Shown: positions 1 through 9,724, counted from the first letter of the stretch. The stretch is 64,000 nucleotides of DNA from Bradyrhizobium sp. WSM471 (GCF_000244915.1 NZ_CM001442.1:6014001-6078000); one strand, 5' to 3'. Numbers and translations are program-made. Notes: generated by a model from the sequence alone, not told the origin.

Positions 1-729
1 GTTCACCCCAAAAAATTCACCGCAGCCGTGATGAACGCGGCGCTCGCGCTAGGCGCCGAGCTTCGCACCGGCCAGGTGACCGGCATCATGCGCGATGCCG
101 ACGGCACGACCGCGACGGGCGTCGAGGTCGACGGCCGCATCGTCGAGGCGGACGCCGTCGTGATCGCGATGGGACCATGGTCGCTGCTCGCCGCGCAATG
201 GATGAGCCTGCCCGCCGTCTACGGCCAGCGCAGCCCGAGCATCGTGTACGACACCGGCCCGGATGTGCCGGCCGATGCGCTGTTCCTGGAGTCTGACGAG
301 AATGGCAGTGCCGTGTCAATCGAGGTCTTCCCTCGCGCTGACGGCAGCACGCATATCACCGCTCTCTCCGACATCGCGCCGCTTCCGCTCGATCCGGCTG
401 CCGTGACGCCGGACCACGACGCGATCGCGCGCCTGCAAACCATGTCCGAGCGGCTGTCGCCGCTGTTCCGCTCCGAGAGGATCATTGCGCGGCAAGCGTG
501 CTTCCGGCCGGTGACGCAGGACGGCCTGCCGCTGATCGGCAAGGTGGCGCGAACTGAAGGTCTTTATGTTGCGACCGGGCACAATGTGTGGGGCATCCTG
601 AATGCGCCCGCCACGGGCGAGGTCATGGCGCAACTGATCGCGGAGGGTGCGACGCGTAACATCGACATCTCGGCATTCGATCCGGCCCGGCTCGAGCCGC
701 TCGATCCATCGCTGCTGCGAGCGCGCTGA
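1..729 (+). CDS. FAD-dependent oxidoreductase, DAO family (C-terminal part)
   Basis: The frame is already open at base 1 (VHPKKFTAAV), so the start and the N-terminal dinucleotide-binding motif lie outside the window; 242 residues are visible. The segment DAVVIAMGPWS fits the end of an FAD-binding domain. GLPLIGKV followed by LYVATGHNVWGILNAPATG near the C-terminus is the segment that closes over the flavin in glycine/D-amino-acid-oxidase-type (DAO) proteins. Family members oxidise C-N bonds of amines or amino acids with FAD; the substrate cannot be read here. The neighbouring downstream genes are an amino-acid-type ABC uptake operon, which would fit amine catabolism, but a 240-bp gap with its own promoter candidate separates them. 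Confidence 0.85.
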   Translation, partial: VHPKKFTAAVMNAALALGAELRTGQVTGIMRDADGTTATGVEVDGRIVEADAVVIAMGPWSLLAAQWMSLPAVYGQRSPSIVYDTGPDVPADALFLESDENGSAVSIEVFPRADGSTHITALSDIAPLPLDPAAVTPDHDAIARLQTMSERLSPLFRSERIIARQACFRPVTQDGLPLIGKVARTEGLYVATGHNVWGILNAPATGEVMAQLIAEGATRNIDISAFDPARLEPLDPSLLRAR

Positions 730-895
730 ACAAGGTTGCTTTGTCGATCATCGTTGTGCGCCCGCGATCGCTGCGCATGCCTACCGACGAAATCTGCATG
801 CCTGCGCGTGAAAAGGGATCCGATAGCTTTCCTGCCCGCTATTTGCGCAGCGCTAGACTTTAGTTCGTCTCTCACAATCCTGGACGCGGTTTCAC

Positions 896-923
896 TTGCC
901 GAGAATGTCTCCGCCGGTATAGT
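896..923 (+). promoter_or_regulatory. Candidate sigma-70 promoter of the first HAAT operon
   Basis: TTGCCG (896-901), 16-bp spacer, TATAGT (918-923), 47 bp before the ATG at 971. The -10 matches five of six consensus positions and the -35 four of six. Position and orientation suit the operon 971-6884; no transcription data. Confidence 0.4.
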
Positions 924-970
924 CGTGCGCATAATGGCTCATAAGAGGCCTGTTGAAGGGAGAGAACAAG

Positions 971-2212
971 ATGAAGAAACCGCTCTCTGTTGCGTTGCGA
1001 ATAGCACTCGGTACTGCCGCAGCCGCTGTGTTGATGACCTCAGGCGCGGCACTTGCGGCCGATCCGATCAAGATCGGTGTGATCGCGGAAGCGCAGGCGA
1101 TTGCCGGCGCCTCCATCCCTCAGGCGGCACAGCTCGCGGCCGACGAGATCAACGCCAATGGCGGCGTCGACGGCCGCAAGATCGAGATCGTCTCTTACGA
1201 CAATCACTCGTCCTCGGCAGATTCGGTGCGCGCGTTCCAGCGCGCGGTAAACGAGGACAAGGTCAACGCGGTCATCGCCAGCTACATCAGCGAAGTCGTG
1301 CTGGCACTGGAGCCCTGGGCCTCGCGGCTGAAGACGCCGTTCGTCACGCCCGGTGCCGCTTCCAACGAGATCAGCAAGAGCGTGCATTCCGACTACGAGA
1401 AGAACAAATACACCTTCCACGGCTATCTGACCTCCGCCGCGCTGGCGCTCTCGGTCTGCGACGGCGCCAAGGACCTGCTGGTCGACAAGATGCACATGAA
1501 GACCGCCGTCATCATGAGCGAGGACGCCGCCTGGACCAAGCCGCTCGACATCGGTTACGAGGAATGTCTGCCCAAGATCGGGCTGAAGGTGCTCGACCAC
1601 ATCCGCTTCTCGCCTGATACCACCGACTTCACGCCGATCTTCAACAAGATCGAGGGCTCCAAGCCCGACGTGATCATCACCGGCATCTCCCATGTCGGCG
1701 TGCAGCCGACGGTGCAGTGGAAGAACCAGCAGGTGCCGATCCCGATGTTCGGCATCGCCTCGCAGGCCACCAACGAGACTTTTGGCAAGGACACCAATCA
1801 GGCGGCGGAAGGCGTGCTCTACCAGGGCGTCTCCGGCCCAGGCGTCGCGGTGACGCCGAAATCGGTGCCGTTCGCCGAAGCCTTCAAGAAGAAGTTCGGC
1901 AACTATCCCTCCTATGCCGGCTACACCGCCTATGACGAGGTCTACTACATCGCCGACGCCGTGAAGCGCGCCGGTTCGACCGACGCCGACAAGCTCGTCG
2001 ATGCTTTGGAGAAGACCGACTGGGAAGGCACGATCGGCCGCGTCCAGTTCTACGGCAAGGACGATCCGTTCACGCACTCGATCAAATACGGCAAGGGCCT
2101 GATCACCGGGCTGATGCTGCAATGGCAGGGCGGCAAGCAGAGCGCGGTCTGGCCCAAGGAAGTCGCCAAGGTCGACATCAAGTTCCCGAGCTTCATCAAG
2201 CTCTCGAACTAG
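971..2212 (+). CDS. ABC transporter substrate-binding protein, branched-chain amino acid/amide (HAAT) type
   Basis: Periplasmic type I binding protein of 413 residues. The ATG at 971 is chosen because AAGGGAG sits just upstream and it opens directly into a Sec signal peptide (MKKPLS, hydrophobic core, cleavage near GAALAA). The mature protein starts DPIKIGVIAEAQAIAGASI, the usual first strand of Peripla_BP_6 proteins. It is closely similar to the second binding protein of the same operon (5643-6884); both carry VIASYISEVVLALEPWA and DYEKNKYTFHGYLTSAA. It delivers ligand to the permeases encoded at 2317-4120. The ligand could be a branched-chain amino acid, amide or aromatic acid; the sequence does not decide. 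First gene of the operon. Confidence 0.9.
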   Translation: MKKPLSVALRIALGTAAAAVLMTSGAALAADPIKIGVIAEAQAIAGASIPQAAQLAADEINANGGVDGRKIEIVSYDNHSSSADSVRAFQRAVNEDKVNAVIASYISEVVLALEPWASRLKTPFVTPGAASNEISKSVHSDYEKNKYTFHGYLTSAALALSVCDGAKDLLVDKMHMKTAVIMSEDAAWTKPLDIGYEECLPKIGLKVLDHIRFSPDTTDFTPIFNKIEGSKPDVIITGISHVGVQPTVQWKNQQVPIPMFGIASQATNETFGKDTNQAAEGVLYQGVSGPGVAVTPKSVPFAEAFKKKFGNYPSYAGYTAYDEVYYIADAVKRAGSTDADKLVDALEKTDWEGTIGRVQFYGKDDPFTHSIKYGKGLITGLMLQWQGGKQSAVWPKEVAKVDIKFPSFIKLSN

Positions 2213-2220
2213 CGGGACAC

Positions 2221-2246
2221 GCTCCCGGGACCAGCTCCCGGGAGCT
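2221..2246 (+). other. Intercistronic hairpin after the first binding-protein gene
   Basis: GCTCCCGGGA is followed by a perfect 14-bp palindrome, AGCTCCCGGGAGCT (2233-2246), in the 104-bp gap before the permease gene. No T tract follows. This is the usual place for a 3' mRNA-stabilising or partial-termination hairpin that raises binding-protein levels over the membrane subunits. Confidence 0.5.
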
Positions 2247-2316
2247 TCCACATGCGGGTCCCGCCGCACGTCGCTCCAGCAACATCGTCTCTCATCATTC
2301 AGATTGCCAACCCTAG

Positions 2317-3192
2317 ATGCGTGCTTTCCAGATTCTGATCGATGGCTTCGCCATCAGCGCTCTCTATGCTCTCGGTGCCACCGGTTTCACGCTGATCTTC
2401 GGCGTCTCCGGCGTCCTCAACCTCTCCCACGGGGCCATCATGGTGGCGGCAGCGGTGGCGGCCTGGGCCGCCGCGAGCATCCTGAATGTCGGCACCTATG
2501 CCGGCGCACTGATCGGCGTAGGTGTCGCCCTTCTCACGTCTTTTGCCACCTATTTCGCGGTGGTGAAGCCGATCCAGGACTCCCGGCGCATCCCGAATGA
2601 AGAGAAGGAAATCTTCGTCCTCACCGGCACGCTGCTATGGGGGATCATGATCCAGGAGGTGATCGCTTATTTCTTCACCAACAACGCCAAGACCGTGCTG
2701 CCGATCGTCGAGGGTGTCGTCGAAATCCTCGGCGTACGCACGCCCAGCAATGAGATCTTCACCGCGATCGTGTGCTGCTTCGTCATCGCGCTGTTGTGGC
2801 TCCTGGTGAACCGCACCCGCACCGGCAAGGCGGTGCTGGCCGCCTCGATGAACCCGCGCGGCGTCACCCTGCTCGGCCTCGAGCTCACCAACATCTATGT
2901 CGTGGTATGGGCGATCTACGGCATTCTCGCCGGCATCGCCGGCGTGCTGCTCGGAATGTTCCTCGGCGTCAGCTCCTACAGCGTCGGACCGCTGACCGCG
3001 AGCGCGTTCTCGATCGTCGTGCTAGGCGGCCTCGGCAGTGTCTCCGGCTCGCTGATCGCGGCGTTCGTGGTCGGCTATCTCGAAACGCTCACGGCCTATC
3101 TGGTCTCGCCGGCCTATCGCACCATTCCGGCGCTGCTGCTGCTCGTGTTCGTGATGTACATCCGGCCCCAGGGCCTTCTGGGGAGGCGCTGA
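2317..3192 (+). CDS. HAAT ABC transporter permease, LivH type
   Basis: Inner-membrane permease subunit of 291 residues with about eight hydrophobic segments. It begins with ILIDGFAISALYALGATGFT and LIFGVSGVLNLSHGA, the conserved opening of LivH-type proteins. GLGSVSGSLIAAFVVGYLE near the end is the C-terminal coupling region. It pairs with the LivM-type subunit that starts one base after its stop codon. Substrate specificity comes from the two binding proteins in the operon and is not known. Confidence 0.9.
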   Translation: MRAFQILIDGFAISALYALGATGFTLIFGVSGVLNLSHGAIMVAAAVAAWAAASILNVGTYAGALIGVGVALLTSFATYFAVVKPIQDSRRIPNEEKEIFVLTGTLLWGIMIQEVIAYFFTNNAKTVLPIVEGVVEILGVRTPSNEIFTAIVCCFVIALLWLLVNRTRTGKAVLAASMNPRGVTLLGLELTNIYVVVWAIYGILAGIAGVLLGMFLGVSSYSVGPLTASAFSIVVLGGLGSVSGSLIAAFVVGYLETLTAYLVSPAYRTIPALLLLVFVMYIRPQGLLGRR

Positions 3193-3193
3193 G

Positions 3194-4120
3194 ATGGCCG
3201 GCTTCTTTACGACACGCCTGTTCTTCATCTCGCTCGCGCTGGTCGTCATCGCGGCAACGCTTCCGCTCTACGTCTCCGGCTACGTGCTCGGGCTTCTCAC
3301 CGTCGCCTTCTATTTCGGCGTGTTCGCGATGGCGTGGGACCTGCTGTTCGGGTTCGCCGGCGAGGTCAATTTCGGGCCGACCTTCCTGATCGGCGTCGGC
3401 GCCTACACCGCGGGCATCCTCAATGCCCAGTTCGGCTGGTCGGTTTACGCCTGCATCGTGCTCGGCGCGCTCGCCTCCGTCATCGCCGGCCTCGTGCTGG
3501 CGCTGCCGGCGCTCCGGGTGCGCGGACCGTATTTCGGCCTGACCACGCTGGTCGCGGTGCTGATGCTGCAGAATTTCATCGTGGTGTTCGCCGACCTCAC
3601 CGGCGGCGAGATCGGCCTGACCATCCCCGACGTCATCACCATCAATGCCGGCGCCAATTACTGGATCGCCCTCGGCTTCATGACGATCTCGGCGGCCATT
3701 CTTTATGGCCTGTCGCAATCGCCTGTTGGCCTGGTGCTGCAAGCCAGCGGCCAGGACCCGGTGCAGGCCGGCGCGCTCGGCTTCAACATCGTCAAGCACA
3801 AACTCGCCGCCTTCATCGTCAGCGCGTTCTTTTCGGGGCTATCGGGGGCGCTGCTGGTGTTCTACTTCGGCACCGCCTCGGTCGGCACCGTCGTCGACGT
3901 GGCGGTCGGCGTCAACGTGATCGTGTCGGCCGTGCTCGGCGGCCGGCGCACCGTGCTTGGCGCGGCGCTGGGCGCGATCTTCCTGATCGTCGCTGGCGAG
4001 TTCTTAAGGCCCACCGGCGAGCTCGCGACCTTTATCGTTTCGGCCGTCGCGCTGCTCGTCGTGCTGTTCTTCCCCGGCGGCTTCCTCGGAGCGGCCCTCT
4101 CGCGTGAGGCGCGCTCGTGA
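3194..4120 (+). CDS. HAAT ABC transporter permease, LivM type
   Basis: Second permease subunit, 308 residues, multi-spanning. Diagnostic stretches are FGVFAMAWDLLFGFAGEVNFG (here given as its start FGVFAMAWDLLFGF) and LRVRGPYFGLTTLVAVLML, both typical of LivM. The ATG at 3194 lies one base after the TGA of the LivH-type gene, so translation is probably coupled. Its own stop codon overlaps the start of the fused ATPase gene. Forms the membrane channel of the importer together with the preceding gene product. Confidence 0.9.
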   Translation: MAGFFTTRLFFISLALVVIAATLPLYVSGYVLGLLTVAFYFGVFAMAWDLLFGFAGEVNFGPTFLIGVGAYTAGILNAQFGWSVYACIVLGALASVIAGLVLALPALRVRGPYFGLTTLVAVLMLQNFIVVFADLTGGEIGLTIPDVITINAGANYWIALGFMTISAAILYGLSQSPVGLVLQASGQDPVQAGALGFNIVKHKLAAFIVSAFFSGLSGALLVFYFGTASVGTVVDVAVGVNVIVSAVLGGRRTVLGAALGAIFLIVAGEFLRPTGELATFIVSAVALLVVLFFPGGFLGAALSREARS

Positions 4121-5601
4121 TGGATATGCGATCTTCAAACAGGGCCGTGCTCGAAGTCCGCGGCCTGACCAAGCGCTTCGGCGGACTGACGGCGGTGAAG
4201 AACCTCGGCTTCGAGGTCAATAGCGGCGAGATTTTTGGCCTGATCGGGCCGAACGGCTCGGGCAAGTCGACCGCAATGAAGAGCGTGATGGGCATCGAGC
4301 GCCCGACATCAGGCGAGGTGATCTTCGAGGGCGAGGACCTGGCCGGCCTTCCCGCGCACAAGATCGCGCGCAAGGGTTTTGGCATGGTGTTCCAGCATTC
4401 GCGGCCGCTGAACCGGCAGACCGTGCTGGAGAACATCATGGTCGCGCTGCTGCCGGACAGCCTGTTCATGCTGTTTCCGGACAAGGCGCTGGTCGAGCGC
4501 GCCAAATGGATCGCCGACCGCGTCGGGCTCGGCAGCGTGATGAACCGCCGCCCGCCGACGCTGCCCTTTGCCGACCTGCGCCGGCTCGAGCTCGCCAAGG
4601 CGATCGCGCGCGATCCGAAGGTCGTGCTGGTGGACGAGCCCTTTGCCGGGCTGACGCGCGCAGAAGTCGACGTTTTCTCCGACCTGATCCGCAGCTTTCG
4701 CGACGAGGGCCGCGCGGTGATGCTGGTCGACCACAACGTCAAAAGTGTCGCGGCGCTGGTCGACCGCGTGCTCGCGATGTATCTCGGCGAGGAGATCGTC
4801 ACGGGCAAGGCCGATGACGTCATGAAGAACGAGACGGTGCGGCGGGTCTATCTCGGTGGCGCCATCGAGACCCATGCGCGACCCGAGACGAGCTTCAAGG
4901 ACAAGGTGCCGCTGCTCCAGGTCGAGAATGTCAGCGTGTTCTACGGCAAGGCGCAGGCGCTGGAGAACGTCTCGATCCACGTCCATGAGGGCGAGTTCGT
5001 CTCGATCGTCGGCCTCAACGGGGCCGGCAAGACCACGTTGTTCAACACCATCTCTGGCTTCCTGCCTTATAGCGGCGAGATCGTGCGCAGCGGTGAGAAG
5101 CTGCGCGGCACGACGCCGGCGAAGATCGCCCGCAGCGGCCTCGTGCAGTGCCCGGAATCGCGCGAGCTGTTCGGCGAGATGAGCGTGCGTGAAAACCTCG
5201 ATCTCGGCGGGCAACATCTGGCCGACGACAAGCGTGCGGTACAGCTCGCATGGCTGTTCGAGCTGTTCCCCATCCTGAAAGAGCGTCAGGGCCAGATGGC
5301 GCAAACACTCTCCGGCGGCGAGCAGCAGATGCTTGCGATCGGCCGTGCGCTGATGATGCAGCCGCAGATCCTGATCCTGGACGAGCCCACGCTGGGCCTC
5401 GCCCCCGTCATCCTCGAGCTCCTGTCCAAGGCCCTGGAGAAGCTGCGGCAGACGACGTCGATCACGGTGCTGCTCGGCGAGCAGAACGTGACCTTCGCGC
5501 TTCCGCATGCCGACCGCGTCTATGTGCTCGAACATGCAAGGATCGTCTGGGAAGGCGATCCGGGCCGCTTCGCCGCGGAGGCTGGCGCCGATTTTCTCTA
5601 G
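4120..5601 (+). CDS. Fused double ATP-binding protein (LivG-LivF) of HAAT ABC transporter
   Basis: One 493-residue polypeptide with both nucleotide-binding domains, which are usually two proteins. Domain 1 (about 1-245) is LivG-like: Walker A GPNGSGKST, Walker B VVLVDEPFAGL, H-loop MLVDHNV. Its signature motif is LPFADLRR instead of LSGGQ. Domain 2 (about 255-493) is LivF-like with intact GLNGAGKTT, LSGGEQQMLAIG and LILDEPTLGLAP. The fusion gives a covalent NBD pair with one probably degenerate ATP site. Start: ATG at 4120 overlaps the preceding TGA by one base; GTG at 4117 is an alternative adding one residue. It energises the permeases at 2317-4120. Confidence 0.9.
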   Translation: MDMRSSNRAVLEVRGLTKRFGGLTAVKNLGFEVNSGEIFGLIGPNGSGKSTAMKSVMGIERPTSGEVIFEGEDLAGLPAHKIARKGFGMVFQHSRPLNRQTVLENIMVALLPDSLFMLFPDKALVERAKWIADRVGLGSVMNRRPPTLPFADLRRLELAKAIARDPKVVLVDEPFAGLTRAEVDVFSDLIRSFRDEGRAVMLVDHNVKSVAALVDRVLAMYLGEEIVTGKADDVMKNETVRRVYLGGAIETHARPETSFKDKVPLLQVENVSVFYGKAQALENVSIHVHEGEFVSIVGLNGAGKTTLFNTISGFLPYSGEIVRSGEKLRGTTPAKIARSGLVQCPESRELFGEMSVRENLDLGGQHLADDKRAVQLAWLFELFPILKERQGQMAQTLSGGEQQMLAIGRALMMQPQILILDEPTLGLAPVILELLSKALEKLRQTTSITVLLGEQNVTFALPHADRVYVLEHARIVWEGDPGRFAAEAGADFL

Positions 5602-5642
5602 TTCGCGCATACCAACAACAAAAGAAGCAAAGGGAAACGACC

Positions 5643-6884
5643 ATGCGACCATCGCCGAATTTGAGCAGCAGCTTCCTCCTCGCCTCCGCGCTGGCGCTGT
5701 GCCTCGCTGCTCCCGCCTACGCGCAGTCGAACGACCCGATCAAGATCGGCGTCATCGCCGAAGTGCAGTCGATTGCGGGTGCCGCGACGCCTGGCGGCGC
5801 GCAGATCGCCGCCGACGAGATCAACGCGAAGGGTGGCATTCTTGGCCGCAAGATCGAGATCGTGACCTACGACAACAAGAGCTCCTCGGCCGACTCGGTG
5901 CGTGCATTCCAGCGCGCGGTGAGCGAGGACAAGGTCTCCGCCGTGATCGCGAGCTACATCAGCGAGGTCGTTCTCGCGCTCGAACCCTGGGCGGCGCGGC
6001 TGAAGATGCCGCTGATCACCCCCGGCGCGGCCTCGAACGAGATCACCAAGGCGATCCATAACGACTATGAGAAGAACAAGTACACCTTCCACGGCTATCT
6101 GACCTCGGCCGCGCAAGCGCAGCTCGTCTGCGACGCCGCCAAGGATCTGCTGGTCGACAAGCTCAAGTTCAAGACGGTCGCGATCATGAGCGAGGACGCC
6201 GCCTGGACCAAGCCGCTCGACGTCGGCTACGAGGCCTGTCTTCCGAAAGCAGGCCTCAAGGTCGTCGAGCACGTGCGGTTCTCGCCTGACACCACCGACT
6301 TCACGCCGATCTTCAACAATATCGAGGCCAAGAAGCCGGACGTCATCGTTACCGGCATCTCGCATGTCGGCGTGCAGCCGACCGTGCAGTGGAAGAACCA
6401 GCAGGTGCCGGTCCCGATGTTCGGCATCAGCGCGCAGGCGCTGAGCCCGACCTTCTGGAAGGACACCAATGGTGCCGCCGACGGCGTCCCGTCGCTGGCG
6501 GTCGCAACGCCCGACGTCGCCGTGACCTCCAAGACGAAACCGTTCGCGGCGGCGTTCAAGGCCAAGTTCGGCTCGCCGCCGGCCTACACCGGCTACACTG
6601 CCTATGACGAGGTCTACTTCATCACGGAGGCGATCAAGCGCGCGGGCTCGACCGATCCCGACAAGATGGTCACTGAACTCGAAAAGACCGACTACGAGGG
6701 CACGATCGGCCGCATCCAGTTCTACGGCAAGGACGACGAGTTCACCCACGGCATCAAGTCGGGTCCGACGACCGTGTCAGGTCTGGTCTTCCAGTGGCAG
6801 GACTCCAAGCAGGTCGTGGTCTGGCCCGAGAAGATCGCGGAGGGCAAGCTCAAGTTTCCGAGTTTCGTGAAGCTGTCGCAGTAA
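5643..6884 (+). CDS. Second HAAT-type substrate-binding protein of the same operon
   Basis: Binding protein of 413 residues, the same length as its paralogue at 971-2212 and alignable along the whole mature part. The ATG at 5643 follows AAAGGGAAACG and opens into a Sec signal peptide ending near AAPAYAQ; the mature N-terminus is SNDPIKIGVIAEVQSIAGAA. It lies 41 bp after the ATPase gene and before a strong terminator, so it is the last gene of the operon. Two related receptors for one transporter suggest a widened ligand range. Ligand-site differences, such as the region around TNQAAEGVLYQG in the first versus TNGAADGVPSLA here, would be the place to look for specificity. Confidence 0.9.
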   Translation: MRPSPNLSSSFLLASALALCLAAPAYAQSNDPIKIGVIAEVQSIAGAATPGGAQIAADEINAKGGILGRKIEIVTYDNKSSSADSVRAFQRAVSEDKVSAVIASYISEVVLALEPWAARLKMPLITPGAASNEITKAIHNDYEKNKYTFHGYLTSAAQAQLVCDAAKDLLVDKLKFKTVAIMSEDAAWTKPLDVGYEACLPKAGLKVVEHVRFSPDTTDFTPIFNNIEAKKPDVIVTGISHVGVQPTVQWKNQQVPVPMFGISAQALSPTFWKDTNGAADGVPSLAVATPDVAVTSKTKPFAAAFKAKFGSPPAYTGYTAYDEVYFITEAIKRAGSTDPDKMVTELEKTDYEGTIGRIQFYGKDDEFTHGIKSGPTTVSGLVFQWQDSKQVVVWPEKIAEGKLKFPSFVKLSQ

Positions 6885-6888
6885 CCGG

Positions 6889-6967
6889 CCGAGCCCGCCA
6901 CCGGGCTCGGTACTGGGCACCCATCACCCTGAAAGGCCCGTCGCTTCCATCGCGGCGGGCCTTCGTT
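6889..6967 (+). terminator. Hairpin plus rho-independent terminator closing the first HAAT operon
   Basis: Two hairpins directly after the stop at 6884. CCGAGCCCG/CGGGCTCGG (6889-6897 with 6902-6910) has a 4-base loop. AAGGCCCGTCGC pairs with GCGGCGGGCCTT (6933-6944 with 6952-6963, one G-T pair) and is followed by CGTTTTG. The second is a canonical intrinsic terminator and isolates the operon from the UvrA-like gene. Confidence 0.8.
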
Positions 6968-7056
6968 TTGTGCAGAACGCAACGGGTACGCTGGCATCGG
7001 TGGACCCATCCTGCGATCCTGCCGTTAACCTCCTATGCGTGGGCCGGAGCAGCCAG

Positions 7057-9570
7057 ATGGACGACCGACCAAGACAACCCGATGGCCTGATGCAGGATGA
7101 CGGCTTCGTTCGCGTGCGAGGCGCGCGTGAGCACAACCTCAGGAACGTCGACGTCAGTATTCCGCGCAACGCCCTCGTCGTGTTCACGGGCGTATCGGGC
7201 TCCGGAAAATCATCGCTCGCCTTTGGGACGATCTACGCCGAGGCACAACGACGATATCTGGAATCGGTGTCGCCTTACGCGCGGCGTCTCTTCCACCAGA
7301 TGCAGATCCCCGAAGTCGACGACATCGAAGGCCTGCCGCCCGCCGTCGCGCTCCAGCAGCAGCGCGGCGCGCCAACGACGAGGTCGTCCGTCGGCAGCGT
7401 GACGACCATCTCGAACCTGCTCAGGATGCTCTATTCCCGTGCCGGCGATTACCCGCGCGGACAAAAGATGCTCTATGCGGAATCATTCTCGCCGAACACG
7501 CCGGAAGGCGCCTGCCCGACCTGCCACGGCATCGGCAGGATGCTTGACGTCACCGAAAAATCGATGGTGCCCGACGACACCAGGACCATCCGCGAGCGCG
7601 CCGTCGCGGCCTGGCCCAGTGCCTGGCAGGGACAGAACCTCCGGGACATCCTGACAACGCTGGGCTACGATGTGGACAAGCCCTGGCGTGAGCTACCCAG
7701 GAAGGACCGCGACTGGATCCTGTTCACGGAGGAGCAGCCGACCGTTCCCGTCTATGCCGGTTACACTGCGGCCGAGGTCAAACGGGCCCTGCGCCGCAAG
7801 GAGGAGCCGAGCTATCAGGGTACGTTCACCGGCGCCAAGCGCTACGTGATGCAGACCTATGCCAAGTCCGAGAGTGCGATGATGAAGCGCCGCGTCGCGC
7901 AATTCATGATCACCCAGGACTGCCCGACCTGCCACGGCACGCGTTTGAAGCCTGAGGCGCTCAAGGTCAAGTTTGCCGGCCTCAACATCGCCGAGATGTC
8001 GCATCTGCCGCTCAAGCAACTGCAAGTGGTGGTCAGGCCGTTCGCGAAAGCCTCGAGCGACAGGTCGGAAAAGGCGGTCGTGGCAAGGCGCATCTGCGAG
8101 GATTTGTCGGCGCGGCTGGCCGTCCTGCTCGACCTCGGGCTTGGCTATCTCGCCTGCGAGCGCAGCACGCCGACGCTGTCGCCGGGCGAGTTGCAGCGCT
8201 TGCGTCTGGCGACGCAGGTCCGCTCGAACCTGTTCGGCGTCGTCTATGTGCTCGACGAACCGTCCGCAGGCTTGCATCCCGCCGACACCGAGGCGCTGCT
8301 GCGGGCGCTGGACCGGCTGAAACACGCAGGCAATTCGATCTTCGTGGTCGAGCACGAGATCGAGGTAATCAGGCATGCCGACTGGCTGGTGGACGTCGGG
8401 CCGGATGCCGGCGAAGGCGGCGGGAACATCCTCTATAGTGGACCGCCCGCAGGGCTCAGTCAGGTCGCGCAATCCCGAACCGCCCATTATCTCGCCCATC
8501 CACGAAAGCCGCTGCCGACGGTGCGCCGCGAACCGAAGGCGCATCTGAAAGTCCGGGGTGTGACCCGCAACAATCTTCGCGGCCTCGACGTCGATGTCCC
8601 GCTCGGGGTTCTCGCCAGCGTGACCGGCGTGTCGGGCTCGGGCAAATCGAGCCTGATCAGCCAATTCCTCGTCGATGCCGTGGCGGAGCATCTCGGCCAT
8701 ACACGGACCGCGGAAGCGGATGACGACAGCCTGGCAGCACCCGCGATCGAGACATTGGGTGGCAAGATCGTCGCCGGCCTCGATCAGGTCGATCGCCTCG
8801 TGGTGGTCGATCAGAAGCCGATCGGCCGCACGCCGCGGTCCAACCTTGCGACCTATACGGGCCTGTTCGACCACGTCCGGAAGCTGTTCGCCGCGACGCC
8901 GCAGGCAAAATCCCGCCGCTACGATGCCGGGCGCTTCTCGTTCAATGTCGCGAAGGGCCGATGCAGCACCTGCGAAGGCGAAGGATTTGTCTGCGTGGAG
9001 CTTCTGTTCCTGCCCAGTGTCTACGCACCCTGCCCGACCTGCAAGGGCGCGCGCTACAACGACAAGACGTTGGAGGTGAAGATCCGCGGAAAATCCATCG
9101 CGGATGTGCTGGCGATGCGCGTCGACGAGGCCTTCGAATTCTTCCGCGAAGATCCAACACTGAACCGTTCGCTGGGGGTCGTCCGCGAGGTCGGCCTCGG
9201 CTATATCCGCCTCGGTCAGTCCGCGACCGAACTGTCGGGTGGCGAAGCCCAGCGCATCAAGCTCGCGACCGAGCTCATGCGTCCGCAACGCGGCCACACG
9301 CTCTATGTCCTGGACGAGCCGACCACCGGCCTTCATCCCAGCGATGTCGAGCGCCTGATCGCCCAGCTCGAGCGCATCGTGGACGCCGGCAACAGCGTGG
9401 TCGTGGTCGAGCATGACATGGATGTCGTCTCTCATAGCGACTGGATCATCGACCTCGGTCCCGGTGCCGGTGATGAAGGCGGCCGTATCGTTGCGTCGGG
9501 AACACCGCAAGAGGTCGCGGAGGCCGGCGGGAAGACCGCCGGCTATCTCGCCCGACGCTTGAAACAGTAG
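7057..9570 (+). CDS. UvrA-like excinuclease ABC subunit A paralogue (short form)
   Basis: Tandem ABC ATPase of 837 residues, shorter than canonical UvrA (about 940 or more). Domain 1 has Walker [15 protein letters not shown] and domain 2 [10 protein letters not shown] (near residue 525). The zinc-module cysteines are present as [24 protein letters not shown] and CPTCKGAR. Signatures are [12 protein letters not shown] and [12 protein letters not shown]; Walker Bs are [10 protein letters not shown] and [10 protein letters not shown]. The block between the first Walker A and the zinc region is reduced, as in UvrA2-type paralogues that lack the UvrB-binding insertion. Such proteins bind damaged or drug-intercalated DNA. 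ATG 7057 is chosen for the GGAG seven bases upstream; the frame is open further up to a GTG at 6970 but that overlaps the terminator region. Confidence 0.85.
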   Translation: MDDRPRQPDGLMQDDGFVRVRGAREHNLRNVDVSIPRNALVVFTGVSGSGKSSLAFGTIYAEAQRRYLESVSPYARRLFHQMQIPEVDDIEGLPPAVALQQQRGAPTTRSSVGSVTTISNLLRMLYSRAGDYPRGQKMLYAESFSPNTPEGACPTCHGIGRMLDVTEKSMVPDDTRTIRERAVAAWPSAWQGQNLRDILTTLGYDVDKPWRELPRKDRDWILFTEEQPTVPVYAGYTAAEVKRALRRKEEPSYQGTFTGAKRYVMQTYAKSESAMMKRRVAQFMITQDCPTCHGTRLKPEALKVKFAGLNIAEMSHLPLKQLQVVVRPFAKASSDRSEKAVVARRICEDLSARLAVLLDLGLGYLACERSTPTLSPGELQRLRLATQVRSNLFGVVYVLDEPSAGLHPADTEALLRALDRLKHAGNSIFVVEHEIEVIRHADWLVDVGPDAGEGGGNILYSGPPAGLSQVAQSRTAHYLAHPRKPLPTVRREPKAHLKVRGVTRNNLRGLDVDVPLGVLASVTGVSGSGKSSLISQFLVDAVAEHLGHTRTAEADDDSLAAPAIETLGGKIVAGLDQVDRLVVVDQKPIGRTPRSNLATYTGLFDHVRKLFAATPQAKSRRYDAGRFSFNVAKGRCSTCEGEGFVCVELLFLPSVYAPCPTCKGARYNDKTLEVKIRGKSIADVLAMRVDEAFEFFREDPTLNRSLGVVREVGLGYIRLGQSATELSGGEAQRIKLATELMRPQRGHTLYVLDEPTTGLHPSDVERLIAQLERIVDAGNSVVVVEHDMDVVSHSDWIIDLGPGAGDEGGRIVASGTPQEVAEAGGKTAGYLARRLKQ

Positions 9571-9642
9571 CGGGCGATCTCGTCGTCACCCATTTCGCAA
9601 TTGCGTTCTGCGCCGCGGAGCCAGACCCCGACTTTCGCCATG

Positions 9643-9672
9643 TTGACTTTCCGCCGCCCCGCTCCCCATACT
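9643..9672 (+). promoter_or_regulatory. Possible promoter of the orphan binding-protein gene
   Basis: TTGACT (9643-9648), 18-bp spacer and CATACT (9667-9672), 52 bp before the start codon at 9725. The -35 is strong and the -10 only fair. Context (own transcription unit after uvrA-like gene) makes a promoter here necessary. Confidence 0.3.
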
Positions 9673-9724
9673 TCGAAAAAAGATAACAAGACCAAGTCAT
9701 AAAACGATTTTGAGGGAGGATAGG

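Noticed and set aside
1040..2269. 409-codon open frame on the minus strand
   Set aside because: Antisense to the first binding-protein gene; its Arg/Asp/Val/Gly-heavy composition is the typical mirror of a GC-rich coding frame and there is no ribosome site.
7693..9510. 605-codon open frame on the minus strand
   Set aside because: Antisense shadow of the UvrA-like gene, whose motifs are complete.
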